A stretch of DNA of 63,050 bases from Nocardioides phosphati (GTDB lineage: Bacteria > Actinomycetota > Actinomycetes > Propionibacteriales > Nocardioidaceae): contig NZ_BMNI01000012.1 in NCBI RefSeq assembly GCF_014646375.1, positions 1 through 63,050 on the forward strand, given 5' to 3'. Below are positions 25,785-34,286 of the stretch, one piece after another. Both the position numbers and the translations under genes were made by a program. Position 1 is the first letter of the stretch, and each line of letters starts with the position of its first letter. Under the pieces are notes generated by a model. It saw only the letters and a program-made list of their open reading frames with translations. It was not told the origin of the DNA and made no database searches.

Positions 25785-26071
25785 TGCTTCTCCATCGTCG
25801 CCCACAGGCCGTACTCGTGCATCGCCTGCACGTCGCGCTCCATCTCCTCGCGGGTGCCCGTCGAGACGACCGAGCGGCCCTCCTCGTGGACCTGGAGCAT
25901 CAGCTTCTCGGCCTCCGCCTTCGAGTAGCCGAAGTACTTCTGGAAGACGAAGGAGACGTAGGACATCAGGTTGACCGGGTCGTTCCAGACCACCGTCACC
26001 CAGGGCCTGCTGAGGAACGTGATCTCGTCGGGGACCGTCTCGGACCCGACCTCGGGGCTTGCGGTCGACAC
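25781..26071 (-). CDS. clpS: ClpS, Clp protease adaptor
   Basis: 96 aa from GTG 26071. Delivers N-end-rule substrates to ClpAP/ClpCP. The binding-pocket region is [25 protein letters not shown], followed by [25 protein letters not shown], which contains the His-containing substrate-pocket helix. Length and motifs are standard. First gene of a run with DUF2017. Confidence 0.93.
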   Translation of the reverse strand: MSTASPEVGSETVPDEITFLSRPWVTVVWNDPVNLMSYVSFVFQKYFGYSKAEAEKLMLQVHEEGRSVVSTGTREEMERDVQAMHEYGLWATMEKQ

Positions 26072-26110
26072 GGCCCCATCGTTCCACAGCCGTGGCCCGC
26101 CCCCGAACGC

Positions 26111-26150
26111 CGTACGCCGCCCCCACGCGGTGGCGCGGGAGCGGCGTACG
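26111..26150. terminator. hairpin between the anchor-P gene and clpS
   Basis: CGTACGCCGC (26111-26120) and GCGGCGTACG (26141-26150) are perfect complements around a 20-nt GC-rich loop that can pair further. It lies 19 nt after the stop of the upstream minus-strand gene. Confidence 0.55.
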
Positions 26151-26168
26151 AGGAGGTGGTGCGGCGGG

Positions 26169-27464
26169 TCAGCCGGCCGAGACCACCCAGGCGTTGGCCG
26201 TGGCGACCTCGATGCGCGAGCCGATCGGCAGGCCCAGGCCGGCACCGATGACCTTCACGTCGAGGGCCCGGACGGTGATGCCCGTGGCGGTGCGCACCTG
26301 CTCGTTGATCGTCACGGTGACCAGGCCGAGGACGCTGATCTTGGTGTTGGCCGCGACGTTGAGCGGGATCGCCTTGCCGGCGATGACCAGGTTGACCAGG
26401 TTCGACTGGCCACCGCGGGCCACGGTGCCACCGGTGACGACGGAGGCCTGGGCCTTCGACGTGACGGCGTCCGCCTTGATCAGGCCACCGAGCAGGTTGA
26501 GCGACTGGACACCCGAGGACACCGTCGAGCGCGAGGCGTCAACGGTGCGCGAACCGTTGACCGTCGAGGAGACGGTGCCCGAGTTGAGGAGCGTGCCGAC
26601 GTGCACGCCGACGGTGTTGTTGGTGAGGTTCTGGCCCGCGGTGCCGCCCTGCGGCATCGTCGCCAGGGCCGTCGGGCCCGAGGTGACGGTCGGGGTGCCG
26701 TTGATGACGGCGACGACCTGGGTCGCGTAGCCACGGCCGCCGACCGGCGCGCCGAGCGAGGCGGTGGGCAGGACCGCGGCGGCCGCGGTCGGGGCGACGT
26801 CGATCACGGTGCCGGCACCGTAGGAGCCGAGCGCGGAGAGCAGCGTGATCTCGATGCCGGCGCCGACCTCACGGGCGGCGTTGTCGGAGATCTGCGTGGC
26901 GACGGCCTTGTTGATGACGACCTTGGCGATGCCGGGGACGTTGACGGTGAAGTTCTTGCCGGGGTTGAGCGGGATCGTCGCGTCACCGACGGCGAGGTCG
27001 ACGAACTTCGCGGCGCTGGCCGGCGTGGCGATGCCGTTGACGACGGAGACGGCGCTGGTGCTCTCGACCGCGGTGGCCTTGACCAGGCCGCCGAGCAGGT
27101 TGAGTCCGTCGACGCGGGCCGTCGAGACGATCCGCTTGCCGCCGGTGATCGCGGTGGTCGCGACCGACGTGCTGATCACGCCGGTGGTGGCGATGCCGGG
27201 CAGGTTCACCGTGGCGATCGAGTTGCTGGCCGTCTTGCCCGTGTCGGGCGTGTTGAGGCCGCTGGCAGCCGTGGGGCCGGACTCGACGATGCCACCGAGC
27301 GCGACGATGGTCGTGCCGGCGGCCGTGCCGACGAGGTTCTGGTTCGTGACCGCAGCCTGGGCCGGCGTGGCCGCCAGGACGGCAGCCGAGGCGACGGCGG
27401 AGGCGAGGACGGCGACCGCGCCGGCGCGCGCGGCGCGACGGGTTCCGAGAAGCGTGGTGCTCAT
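26169..27464 (-). CDS. secreted choice-of-anchor-P-like protein
   Basis: 431 aa from ATG 27464. A signal peptide is clear: basic RRAARAG, then a hydrophobic core and cleavage after ATPAQA (about residue 38). The mature part is low in charge and rich in Ala, Val, Thr and Gly. It falls into two halves with the same pattern ([13 protein letters not shown] near 125 and [13 protein letters not shown] near 330, each preceded by a TVSS/STAR strand), as in choice-of-anchor P proteins. No sortase or membrane anchor is visible at the C-terminus, which ends AWVVSAG. Role unknown; exported surface or matrix protein is likely. Confidence 0.72.
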   Translation of the reverse strand: MSTTLLGTRRAARAGAVAVLASAVASAAVLAATPAQAAVTNQNLVGTAAGTTIVALGGIVESGPTAASGLNTPDTGKTASNSIATVNLPGIATTGVISTSVATTAITGGKRIVSTARVDGLNLLGGLVKATAVESTSAVSVVNGIATPASAAKFVDLAVGDATIPLNPGKNFTVNVPGIAKVVINKAVATQISDNAAREVGAGIEITLLSALGSYGAGTVIDVAPTAAAAVLPTASLGAPVGGRGYATQVVAVINGTPTVTSGPTALATMPQGGTAGQNLTNNTVGVHVGTLLNSGTVSSTVNGSRTVDASRSTVSSGVQSLNLLGGLIKADAVTSKAQASVVTGGTVARGGQSNLVNLVIAGKAIPLNVAANTKISVLGLVTVTINEQVRTATGITVRALDVKVIGAGLGLPIGSRIEVATANAWVVSAG

Positions 27465-27481
27465 GAGGACTCATTTCAAAG

Positions 27482-27500
27482 AAAAAAGGGGCGCTGCCCC
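27482..27500 (-). terminator. intrinsic-terminator-like element in the 5' leader
   Basis: On the minus strand GGGGC-AGC-GCCCC (27488-27500) is followed at once by six T (27482-27487) and then CTTTG. It lies 18 nt before the start codon of the secreted protein, inside its leader. No strong ribosome site is present between them. It could work as an attenuator. Confidence 0.5.
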
Positions 27501-27661
27501 GCTGCAGTACACCGAGGAAACGCGGCACCGCCCGTTCCATGACGGCGGATTTTGGTGACGCCTCACACATTTCCCGCAGCGGCACCGGTCCGGGGCCGCC
27601 CGCGCGGCCGGGCGCGGTGCTCCGGGGGAATGCCGAGCGCCCACAACCCGTTGCCGCCACC

Positions 27662-28759
27662 GTGACCAGCCGACTCTTCCAGCCCCTGACCGTCGGAGCC
27701 GTCGAGCTCCCACACCGCGTCGTGATGGCGCCGCTGACCCGGATGCGCGCGACGCAGCCGGGCGACGTCCCCAACGAGCTGATGGCGGAGTACTACGCCC
27801 AGCGTGCCGGCGCCGGGCTCCTCATCACCGAGGGCACCCAGATCTCCCCCCAGGGCAAGGGGTACGCCGACACCCCGGGCATCTACAGCGACGAGCAGGT
27901 CGCGGGCTGGCGTGTCGTCACCGACGCCGTGCACGCCGCCGGCGGTCGCATCGCCCCGCAGCTGTGGCACACCGGCCGCGTCTCGCACGACTCCCTGCAC
28001 GAGGGCGGCGCGCTGCCCGTCTCGGCCAGCGCCATCCCGTTCCGCAACCGCACCTCGCTCAAGGACGCCGACGGCAACGTCTACCGCGCTGACTGCCCGA
28101 CCCCGCACGCGCTGACCGTCGAGGAGATCGCCGGCGTCGTCGAGGACTACCGACGTGCCACCCGCAACGCCCGTGAAGCCGGCTTCGACCTCGCCGAGAT
28201 CCACGGCGCCCACGGCTACCTGCTCCACCAGTTCCTCTCCGCCGACAGCAACCAGCGCACCGACGAGTACGGCGGCTCGCTGGAGAACCGTGCCCGCCTC
28301 ATGCTCGAGGTGCTCGACGCGGTCATCGACGCCTGGGACGCCGAGCACGTCGGCATCCGGATCTCCCCCATCGGCTCCTTCAACGGCCTCGAGGACCCCG
28401 AGGGCGCGGAGGCCGGCCTCTACCTCGCCGAGCAGTTCGCCCGGCGGGGCATCGCCTTCCTCCACCTCTCCGAGCCCGACTGGGCCGGCGGGCCCGAGCT
28501 CACCGACGAGTACCGCAAGGAGCTCCGCGCGGCGTTCCCCGGCGTGATCATCGGCGCCGGCGCGTACGACGTGGCGAAGGCGGAGCGCCTGCTCGACGCC
28601 GGCTTCATCGACGCGGCGGCGTTCGGCCGGGCGTACATCGCCAACCCCGACCTCCCCGAGCGCCTGCGCACCGGCGCCGCGCTCAACGAGCCTGACCAGG
28701 CGACGTTCTACGGCGGCGGCGCGAAGGGCTACACCGACTACCCGGCCCTCGAGGACTGA
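27662..28759 (+). CDS. alkene reductase, old yellow enzyme family (NemA-like)
   Basis: 365 aa from GTG 27662. FMN-dependent TIM-barrel enoate reductase. FQPLTVGAVELPHRVVMAPLTRMRA holds the FMN-contacting Thr. PQLWHTGRVSH, then AEIHGAHGYLLHQFLSADSNQRTDEYGG carries the substrate-binding His and Asn pair region and the FMN phosphate site; GAYDVAKAERLL and FGRAYIANPDLPERL are C-terminal family marks. It reduces activated alkenes such as N-ethylmaleimide or nitro-esters with NAD(P)H. Single gene, divergent from the secreted protein. Confidence 0.93.
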   Translation: MTSRLFQPLTVGAVELPHRVVMAPLTRMRATQPGDVPNELMAEYYAQRAGAGLLITEGTQISPQGKGYADTPGIYSDEQVAGWRVVTDAVHAAGGRIAPQLWHTGRVSHDSLHEGGALPVSASAIPFRNRTSLKDADGNVYRADCPTPHALTVEEIAGVVEDYRRATRNAREAGFDLAEIHGAHGYLLHQFLSADSNQRTDEYGGSLENRARLMLEVLDAVIDAWDAEHVGIRISPIGSFNGLEDPEGAEAGLYLAEQFARRGIAFLHLSEPDWAGGPELTDEYRKELRAAFPGVIIGAGAYDVAKAERLLDAGFIDAAAFGRAYIANPDLPERLRTGAALNEPDQATFYGGGAKGYTDYPALED

Positions 28760-28771
28760 CCGGCCCGACGG

Positions 28772-28806
28772 ACGGGGCGTCCGGGTGATCCACCCGGACG
28801 CCCCGT
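28772..28806 (+). terminator. strong terminator after the alkene reductase
   Basis: A 16-bp perfect stem (28772-28787 with 28791-28806) around an ATC loop, starting 13 nt after the stop codon. Confidence 0.85.
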
Positions 28807-28817
28807 TCAGCCTCGTC

Positions 28818-28847
28818 ACACAATTGTCTCGGAAACGAGACATGTGT
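28818..28847. promoter_or_regulatory. hairpin or operator upstream of the amino-acid transporter operon
   Basis: TGTCTCG (28825-28831) pairs with CGAGACA (28836-28842) around a GAAA loop, extended by ACACA/TGTGT (28818-28822 and 28843-28847) with a 2-nt bulge. It lies 39 nt before the TAGGCT -10 hexamer of the operon, where an operator could control it. It is far less GC-rich than its surroundings. Confidence 0.45.
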
Positions 28848-28897
28848 CCCGGGCAACACCCTGCCGTACGGAAAAGTCGGGGCCTTAGGCTGCCGGG

Positions 28898-29707
28898 ATG
28901 AAGAACACTCGACTCGCCCGCGTGGCTTCCACCCTCTCCCTTGCCGTGGCGCTCACCGGCCTCGCCGCCTGTGGCTCCTCGTCCGACGACTCCGCCAAGG
29001 GCGGCCTGGACCTGATCAAGGCCGGCACGCTGACGGTCTGCTCGGACGTCCCCTACCCGCCGTTCGAGGACTTCGACAAGTCGACGCCCTCCGGCTTCAC
29101 CGGCTACGACATCGACATCGTCAGCGCGATCGCCAAGGAGCTCAAGCTCAAGCTCGTCGTCAAGGACTCCGACTTCAGCGCGCTCAAGAGCGGCCTGGCC
29201 CTGAACTCCGGGCAGTGCGACGTCGCAGCCAGCGCCATGTCGATCACCCCCGAGCGCGAGAAGCGCCTCGGGTTCAGCGACGGCTACTACGACTCCGAGC
29301 AGTCCCTCCTGGTGCCGACGGGCTCGCCGATCAAGGCCATCGGTGACCTCGACGGCAAGAAGGTCGCCGTGCAGAAGGGCACCACCGGCGAGGAGTACAC
29401 CGCGAAGCACGCCCCCGGCGCCAAGGCGATCTCCTTCCCCAGCGACGGCCAGATGTACGCCGCCATCAAGGCCGGCCAGGTCGACGCCATCCTGCAGGAC
29501 CTCCCGGTCAACCTGGACCACCAGAAGGACCCGAAGGCGCCGGGCAAGTACACCGTGGTCGAGACGTACAAGACCGACGAGCAGTACGGCTTCGCGATGA
29601 AGAAGACCAACACGGCCCTCATCGACGCCGTCGACAAGGCCCTGAAGGACCTCCACGACAACGGCGACTTCCAGAAGATCTACGACACCTACTTCGCCAC
29701 GAAGTGA
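28898..29707 (+). CDS. amino-acid ABC transporter substrate-binding lipoprotein
   Basis: 269 aa from ATG 28898; TAGGCT 6 nt upstream implies a leaderless message. Lipoprotein signal with lipobox LAAC25, then a Ser-rich tether. The mature protein is a family 3 solute-binding protein: LTVCSDVPYPPFEDFD, GYDIDIVSAIAKEL, and CDVAASAMSITPEREKRLGFS, which carries the Arg that binds the amino-acid carboxylate. Polar or acidic amino acids are likely ligands. First gene of a three-gene importer operon. Confidence 0.93.
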   Translation: MKNTRLARVASTLSLAVALTGLAACGSSSDDSAKGGLDLIKAGTLTVCSDVPYPPFEDFDKSTPSGFTGYDIDIVSAIAKELKLKLVVKDSDFSALKSGLALNSGQCDVAASAMSITPEREKRLGFSDGYYDSEQSLLVPTGSPIKAIGDLDGKKVAVQKGTTGEEYTAKHAPGAKAISFPSDGQMYAAIKAGQVDAILQDLPVNLDHQKDPKAPGKYTVVETYKTDEQYGFAMKKTNTALIDAVDKALKDLHDNGDFQKIYDTYFATK

Positions 29708-29717
29708 CGCGTCACCG

Positions 29718-30512
29718 ATGCCTACCCTGACCCGCACGCAGCGGAAGAAGGCCGCACACCTCGGGGTGTACGCCGTCCTCGCGCTGCTGGCGCTCCTCGT
29801 CGCCCTCTTCGCCGACTGGCCTCTGCTCAGGCTCAACTTCGCCGACGGCGAGACGTGGCGCGCACTGTGGCCCGACATCTTCCTGGTCGCGGCCCGCAAC
29901 ACGCTGATCTACACGGTGCTCGCCTTCACGGGCGGACTGGCGCTCGCACTGGTGCTCGCCCTCATGAAGCTCTCGGACGTGCTCGGTCTCCGGCTCATCG
30001 CAACCGCCTGGATCGAGTTCTTCCGGGGGCTTCCCGCCCTGGTCGTGATCCTCTTCATGGCGCTGGGCGTGCCACTGGCTTTCGGCTGGACACCGCCCGG
30101 CGGCACGATGGGTGCCGGCATCCTGGCGCTCGTCTTCGTCTCGTCCGCCTACATGGCCGAGACGCTGCGGGCCGGCATCCAGGCCGTCCCGCACGGGCAG
30201 TCGGAGGCGGCCCGGTCCCTCGGCATGAGCTCGACCTGGACCTTCGTCTCGGTCGTCCTCCCTCAGGCGATCCGGATCGTCGTCCCGCCGCTGACCAACG
30301 AGGTCGTCCTGCTCCTCAAGGACACCTCGCTGCTCGCGATCGTGGGCCAGCAGCAGAGCCAGCTCGACCTGACGTCGTTCGGCCAGAACGGCCTGACGAC
30401 GTACTCCAACCCGTCGCCACTGCTGGCGATCGCGCTGGTGTACCTGCTGATCACCCTGCCACTGACGCGCCTCGTCGCGTGGCTCGAGGCACGACAGAAG
30501 AGGGCGCGCTGA
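29718..30512 (+). CDS. amino-acid ABC transporter permease
   Basis: 264 aa from ATG 29718, 10 nt after the binding-protein gene. A HisM/GlnP-type permease with five to six membrane helices. After a hydrophobic start ([19 protein letters not shown]), the region [13 protein letters not shown] is the usual polar amino-acid permease motif, and the EAA coupling loop reads [18 protein letters not shown] single permease gene implies a homodimer. Confidence 0.92.
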   Translation: MPTLTRTQRKKAAHLGVYAVLALLALLVALFADWPLLRLNFADGETWRALWPDIFLVAARNTLIYTVLAFTGGLALALVLALMKLSDVLGLRLIATAWIEFFRGLPALVVILFMALGVPLAFGWTPPGGTMGAGILALVFVSSAYMAETLRAGIQAVPHGQSEAARSLGMSSTWTFVSVVLPQAIRIVVPPLTNEVVLLLKDTSLLAIVGQQQSQLDLTSFGQNGLTTYSNPSPLLAIALVYLLITLPLTRLVAWLEARQKRAR

Positions 30513-30513
30513 C

Positions 30514-31263
30514 ATGGCTGACACGACCCCCGCCACCCGTGCCATCGAGGTGCGGAATCTCCACAAGTGCTACGGCGACAACGAGGTGCTCAAGGGCATC
30601 GACTTCCACGTCGACGCCGGCCAGGTCGTCTGCGTGATCGGCCCGTCGGGCTCGGGCAAGTCCACGCTGCTCCGGTGCGTCAACCGGCTGGAGGAGCCGA
30701 CCTCCGGCCAGGTCATCATCGAGGGCATCGACATCACGGACGAGAACACCGACCTCGACGCGGTCCGCTCGCGGATCGGCATGGTCTTCCAGCAGTTCAA
30801 CCTGTTCCCGCACATGAGCGTGCTGCGCAACCTGACCATCGCCCAGCAGCGCGTCAAGAAGCGGAGCAAGGACGAGGCTGTCGCGATCGCGAAGGCCAAC
30901 CTGGAGAAGGTCGGGCTCCTCGGCAAGGCCGATGCCTATCCGGCGCACCTCTCGGGCGGCCAGCAGCAGCGCGTGGCGATCGCCCGGGCACTGTCGATGA
31001 ACCCCGACATGATGCTCTTCGACGAGCCGACGTCCGCGCTCGACCCCGAGCTCGTCGGCGACGTCCTGCAGGTCATGAAGGACCTCGCCGCCGAGGGCAT
31101 GACGATGATGGTCGTGACCCACGAGATGGGCTTCGCCCGCGAGGTCGGCGACAAGCTGGTCTTCATGGACGGCGGCGTGATCGTCGAGGAGGGCGACCCG
31201 CGCCAGGTGCTGGGCAACCCGCAGCACGAGCGCACCCAGGCGTTCCTCTCCAAGGTGCTCTGA
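30514..31263 (+). CDS. amino-acid ABC transporter ATP-binding protein
   Basis: 249 aa from ATG 30514, directly after the permease stop. Walker [10 protein letters not shown] near residue 43, Q loop [12 protein letters not shown], signature [15 protein letters not shown], Walker [15 protein letters not shown], switch His in VVTHEMGFA. Very close to the GlnQ/HisP group of polar amino-acid importers. An 18-bp terminator stem follows. Confidence 0.95.
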   Translation: MADTTPATRAIEVRNLHKCYGDNEVLKGIDFHVDAGQVVCVIGPSGSGKSTLLRCVNRLEEPTSGQVIIEGIDITDENTDLDAVRSRIGMVFQQFNLFPHMSVLRNLTIAQQRVKKRSKDEAVAIAKANLEKVGLLGKADAYPAHLSGGQQQRVAIARALSMNPDMMLFDEPTSALDPELVGDVLQVMKDLAAEGMTMMVVTHEMGFAREVGDKLVFMDGGVIVEEGDPRQVLGNPQHERTQAFLSKVL

Positions 31264-31274
31264 CCCAGCCACGC

Positions 31275-31313
31275 ACGAACGCCGCCTCCCGGTCTCCGGG
31301 AGGCGGCGTTCGT
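31275..31313. terminator. terminator between transporter operon and helicase gene
   Basis: 18-bp perfect stem: 31275-31292 with 31296-31313, TCT loop. It sits between convergent genes and can act on both. Confidence 0.88.
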
Positions 31314-31326
31314 CGTACGTCGGGGG

Positions 31327-33141
31327 TCAGCGGCCGTTGATCGCCCAGTCGCGGATCTTGTCGATGCGGGCCTGCAGCTGGTCGACGGTCGCGACCGCGG
31401 ACGGCGGACCACCGCACTCCTTGCGCAGGGCGCTGTGCGTGACGCCGTGCGGCTGCCCGGTGCGGTGGTACCACGCGGCGACGAGCCCGTTGAGCTCCCG
31501 CCGGAGTACGCCGAGGCGCTCGTGCGCGACCGCCCGGTCCTCGTCGCTCACGCCCGATGCCCGCTGCGCCTTCTGCTCCTGCTTCTGCTTCTGGGCCCGC
31601 TCCGACTGGCGCGACTGCAGCAGGTCGCGCACCTGGTCGGGCTCGAGGAGGCCGGGGATGCCGAGGAAGTCCATCTCCTCGTCGGAGCCCACGTGCACCT
31701 CGCCGGAGTGGCCGAACTCGCCGCCGTCGTACAGCACGCGGTCGAAGGTGGCCTCGGAGCCGAGCGCCTCGAAGTTGCCGAGCAGGTCGTCGGAGGCGCC
31801 CTCGGCGGCGTTGGCCTGGTCGATCAGGCCCTGCTCGGCGGCGAAGATGTCGCCCTCGTCGTTGACCTTGCGGCCCAGGACGTGGTCGCGCTGGACCTCC
31901 ATCTCCGAGGCCAGGCCGAGGAGGTTGGGCACCGACGGCAGGAAGACCGACGCGGTCTCGCCGCGCTTGCGGGCGCGCACGAAGCGGCCGACCGCCTGCG
32001 CGAAGAAGAGCGGGGTCGAGGTGTTGGTCGCCCAGACGCCCACGGCCAGGCGCGGCACGTCGACGCCCTCGGAGACCATGCGCACCGCGACCATCCAGCG
32101 CTGCTCGCCCTCGGAGAACTGCGTGATCTTCTTCGAGGAGGCCTTCTCGTCGGAGAGGACGACGACGGGGGCCTCCCCCGTGATCGCGCGCAGCAGCTTG
32201 GCGTAGGCGCGCGCCGCGGTCTGGTCCGACGCGATGACGAGCCCGCCGGCGTCGGGGACGTGGCGGCGTACCTCGGAGAGGCGGCGGTCGGCGGCCTCGA
32301 GCACGGCCGGCATCCAGGAGCCGGCCGGGTCGAGGGCCGTGCGCAGCGCCTGCTGGTGCATGTCCTTGGTGAGGGGCTCCCCCAGGCGCGCGGTGATCTC
32401 GTCACCCGCGCGGGTGCGCCACTGCATCTCGCCGGAATACGCCATGAAGAGCACGGGGCGGACGACGTGGTCGGCGAGCGCGTGGGCGTAGCCGTAGGTG
32501 AAGTCGGCCTTCGACTGCGGGATGCCGTCCTCGTTGGGCTCGTAGCTCACGAACGGGATCGGGTTCACGTCGGAGCGGAACGGCGTGCCGGTCAGCGCGA
32601 GCCGGCGGGTCGCCGGGTCGAACGCCTCACGGACGCCCTCTCCCCAGCTCAGCGCGTCGCCCGCGTGGTGCACCTCGTCGAGGATGACGAGGGTCTTGAA
32701 CCGCTCGGTGCGGATCCGCATGGCGAGCGGGTTGACCGCGACGCCGGCGTACGTCACCGCGATGCCGAGGAAGTCGCTGGAGGTCTTGCCCTGCCCCGCG
32801 GAGTACGCCGGGTCGATCGGGATGCCCGCGCGGGCGGCGGCCTCCGCCCACTGGACCTTGAGGTGCTCGGTCGGCGCCACGATCGTGATCCGGTCGATGA
32901 CCCGGCGGCCGAGGAGCTCGGCGGCGACGGTGAGCGCGAAGGTCGTCTTGCCGGCGCCTGGCGTCGCGACCGCGAGGAAGTCGCGGGGCTGCTCGTCGAG
33001 GTACTTGCGCATCGCGGCGGCCTGCCACGCACGCAGCGACGTCGCCGTGCCCCACGCAGCACGGTCCGGCCACGCCGGCGTGAGCGCGCCGGGGGCCTGG
33101 GGAACCGCGTCGAACAGGTCAGCCTCGGGGCTACCCGTCAA
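31327..33141 (-). CDS. DEAD/DEAH box helicase (superfamily 2)
   Basis: 604 aa from TTG 33141, whose TTGA overlaps the DUF3039 stop; no other start fits better. Motif I is VATPGAGKTT (about 58), motif II is ILDEVHHAG (DExH type), motif III LTGTPF, and motif VI QAVGRFVRARKRGE. The C-terminal 120 residues are charged and coil-like (SRQSERAQKQKQEQKAQRAS). The enzyme resembles the SSL2/UvrB-like actinobacterial helicases that always follow a DUF3039 gene. A role in DNA repair or recombination is likely, unproven. Confidence 0.88.
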   Translation of the reverse strand: MTGSPEADLFDAVPQAPGALTPAWPDRAAWGTATSLRAWQAAAMRKYLDEQPRDFLAVATPGAGKTTFALTVAAELLGRRVIDRITIVAPTEHLKVQWAEAAARAGIPIDPAYSAGQGKTSSDFLGIAVTYAGVAVNPLAMRIRTERFKTLVILDEVHHAGDALSWGEGVREAFDPATRRLALTGTPFRSDVNPIPFVSYEPNEDGIPQSKADFTYGYAHALADHVVRPVLFMAYSGEMQWRTRAGDEITARLGEPLTKDMHQQALRTALDPAGSWMPAVLEAADRRLSEVRRHVPDAGGLVIASDQTAARAYAKLLRAITGEAPVVVLSDEKASSKKITQFSEGEQRWMVAVRMVSEGVDVPRLAVGVWATNTSTPLFFAQAVGRFVRARKRGETASVFLPSVPNLLGLASEMEVQRDHVLGRKVNDEGDIFAAEQGLIDQANAAEGASDDLLGNFEALGSEATFDRVLYDGGEFGHSGEVHVGSDEEMDFLGIPGLLEPDQVRDLLQSRQSERAQKQKQEQKAQRASGVSDEDRAVAHERLGVLRRELNGLVAAWYHRTGQPHGVTHSALRKECGGPPSAVATVDQLQARIDKIRDWAINGR

Positions 33142-33416
33142 GATGCGTCCCCGCCCTCGCCCGATCCGTTGTCGCCGCCGTTGAGCGACTCCCAGATCTC
33201 CTTGCACTCCGGGCAGACCGGGAACTTCTCCCCCGCCCGGTTGGGCACCCAGACCTTGCCGCAGAGCGCGACCACGGGAGTGCCCATGACCATCGCCTCG
33301 GTCAGCTTGTCCTTCGGGACGAAGTGGCTGAACCGCTCGTGGTCACCGTCCTCGACCGACAGCGTCTCGCGGTCCTCGACGACGTCGAGCTGGGTGAATC
33401 CGATGGGCGTGCTCAC
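33138..33416 (-). CDS. DUF3039 protein
   Basis: 92 aa from GTG 33416, with TAGGAT 6 nt upstream (leaderless). The core DHERFSHFVPKDKLTEAMV, then VVALCGKVWVPNR and CPECKEIWE, holds three Cys that could bind a metal (C-x15-CPEC). The tail is Gly/Ser/Asp-rich. The family is unknown but in actinobacteria sits just before the helicase encoded here, to which it is translationally coupled, so the two probably work together. Confidence 0.85.
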   Translation of the reverse strand: MSTPIGFTQLDVVEDRETLSVEDGDHERFSHFVPKDKLTEAMVMGTPVVALCGKVWVPNRAGEKFPVCPECKEIWESLNGGDNGSGEGGDAS

Positions 33417-33516
33417 GGGGCGATCCTATGCGACGGACGGAGACGCGCCGACCAGCGCGGCGTTCTCCCGGAGGCGGAAATGACGATCCCCGGGGGCCGG
33501 CGCGAGGGAGGGAGGA

Positions 33517-33554
33517 CGTGGCCCGAAGGCCACGGGGAGGGTGCGCCAGCACCC
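33517..33554. terminator. two adjacent hairpins between DUF3039 and the next gene
   Basis: CGTGGCC-CGAA-GGCCACG (33517-33534) and GGGTGC-GCCA-GCACCC (33539-33554) lie 29-66 nt after the stop of the minus-strand gene that begins at 34128. Together they are a likely terminator for it. Confidence 0.5.
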
Positions 33555-33582
33555 GGGGGACGTCAGCTTGCAGGGCGGAGCG

Positions 33583-34128
33583 TCAGGCGATCGCCGAGGT
33601 GCGCGACCGCGTGCCCGCCTTGATCCGCTCGAAGAGCGTCGGCACCGGCTCGGGGACCCAGTTCGCGCCGATCTCGAAGCCCTCACGGGCCTTCGCCTCG
33701 ACAGCGGCACCGACACGGGCACCGTGCTCGGCGAGCTGGTAGGCGGAGATCCGGCCAGAGTTCAGTGCAAGGAGCTCGCGCTCCTTCTCCCGGCTCCGCT
33801 CGAGGATCTCGACAACCTCGTCGTCGCCCTCGGCCAGCGCCTTGTCGAGCACCAGGCGCACGCCCGGGATCTCGTCGGCAGCGCCGCGCCATGCCTCGAT
33901 GGTCGCCTGCTCGAGGTCGAGCGGCTGCTCCTTGGCGATGGTCTCGGTGTGGCCGGACAGGCGCGTGTGCCACCGCAGCGACAGTGCACCCAGGAGGTCC
34001 AGCTCGTCACGGAAGACCTGCTCGACGCCGGCGACGTACATCGGGAGCTCGCCGTCGCGACGGACGTCGGCTTCCTTGATCACGGCCTGGAGGACGTCCC
34101 CACGGCGGTGAAAAGCTTCCCAGTTCAT
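33583..34128 (-). CDS. hypothetical protein, probably TetR-controlled
   Basis: 181 aa from ATG 34128, with AAAGGAG 6 nt upstream. I do not recognise a family. It is predicted soluble and mostly helical, with DELDLLGALSLRWHTRLSGHTETI, an acidic middle (ALAEGDDEVVEILERSREKERELLAL) and a basic end. No signal peptide or catalytic motif is visible. It faces a TetR gene across an intergenic region with two palindromic sites, so it is probably a TetR target expressed on demand. A stress or ligand-handling role is a guess. Confidence 0.7.
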   Translation of the reverse strand: MNWEAFHRRGDVLQAVIKEADVRRDGELPMYVAGVEQVFRDELDLLGALSLRWHTRLSGHTETIAKEQPLDLEQATIEAWRGAADEIPGVRLVLDKALAEGDDEVVEILERSREKERELLALNSGRISAYQLAEHGARVGAAVEAKAREGFEIGANWVPEPVPTLFERIKAGTRSRTSAIA

Positions 34129-34176
34129 GGTGAGCTCCTTTCACTCATCCTGTGCCCGGAGGGCGACTGGGTCGTC

Positions 34177-34224
34177 GCATACCGCCGGTACGTAACGACC
34201 GTACGTTGCATACCGGCGGTATGC
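34177..34224. promoter_or_regulatory. paired operator-like palindromes of the TetR regulator
   Basis: GCATACCG-G-CGGTATGC (34208-34224) is a perfect palindrome. A second, partly decayed copy GCATACCG-C-CGGTACGT lies at 34177-34193. Their centres are 31 bp apart, three helical turns, so both face the same side of DNA. They lie between a TetR gene and the gene it opposes, the normal place for autoregulated operators. Confidence 0.7.
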
Positions 34225-34286
34225 CAACCAGCAGCGCGGTGATGCGTGACACGTCACGGTGATGGCCGTCACCTAGACTCCCCCGC

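Noticed and set aside
31435..33483. 682-aa plus-strand frame opposite the helicase
   Set aside because: Shadow of the helicase and DUF3039 genes; the minus strand holds all helicase motifs.
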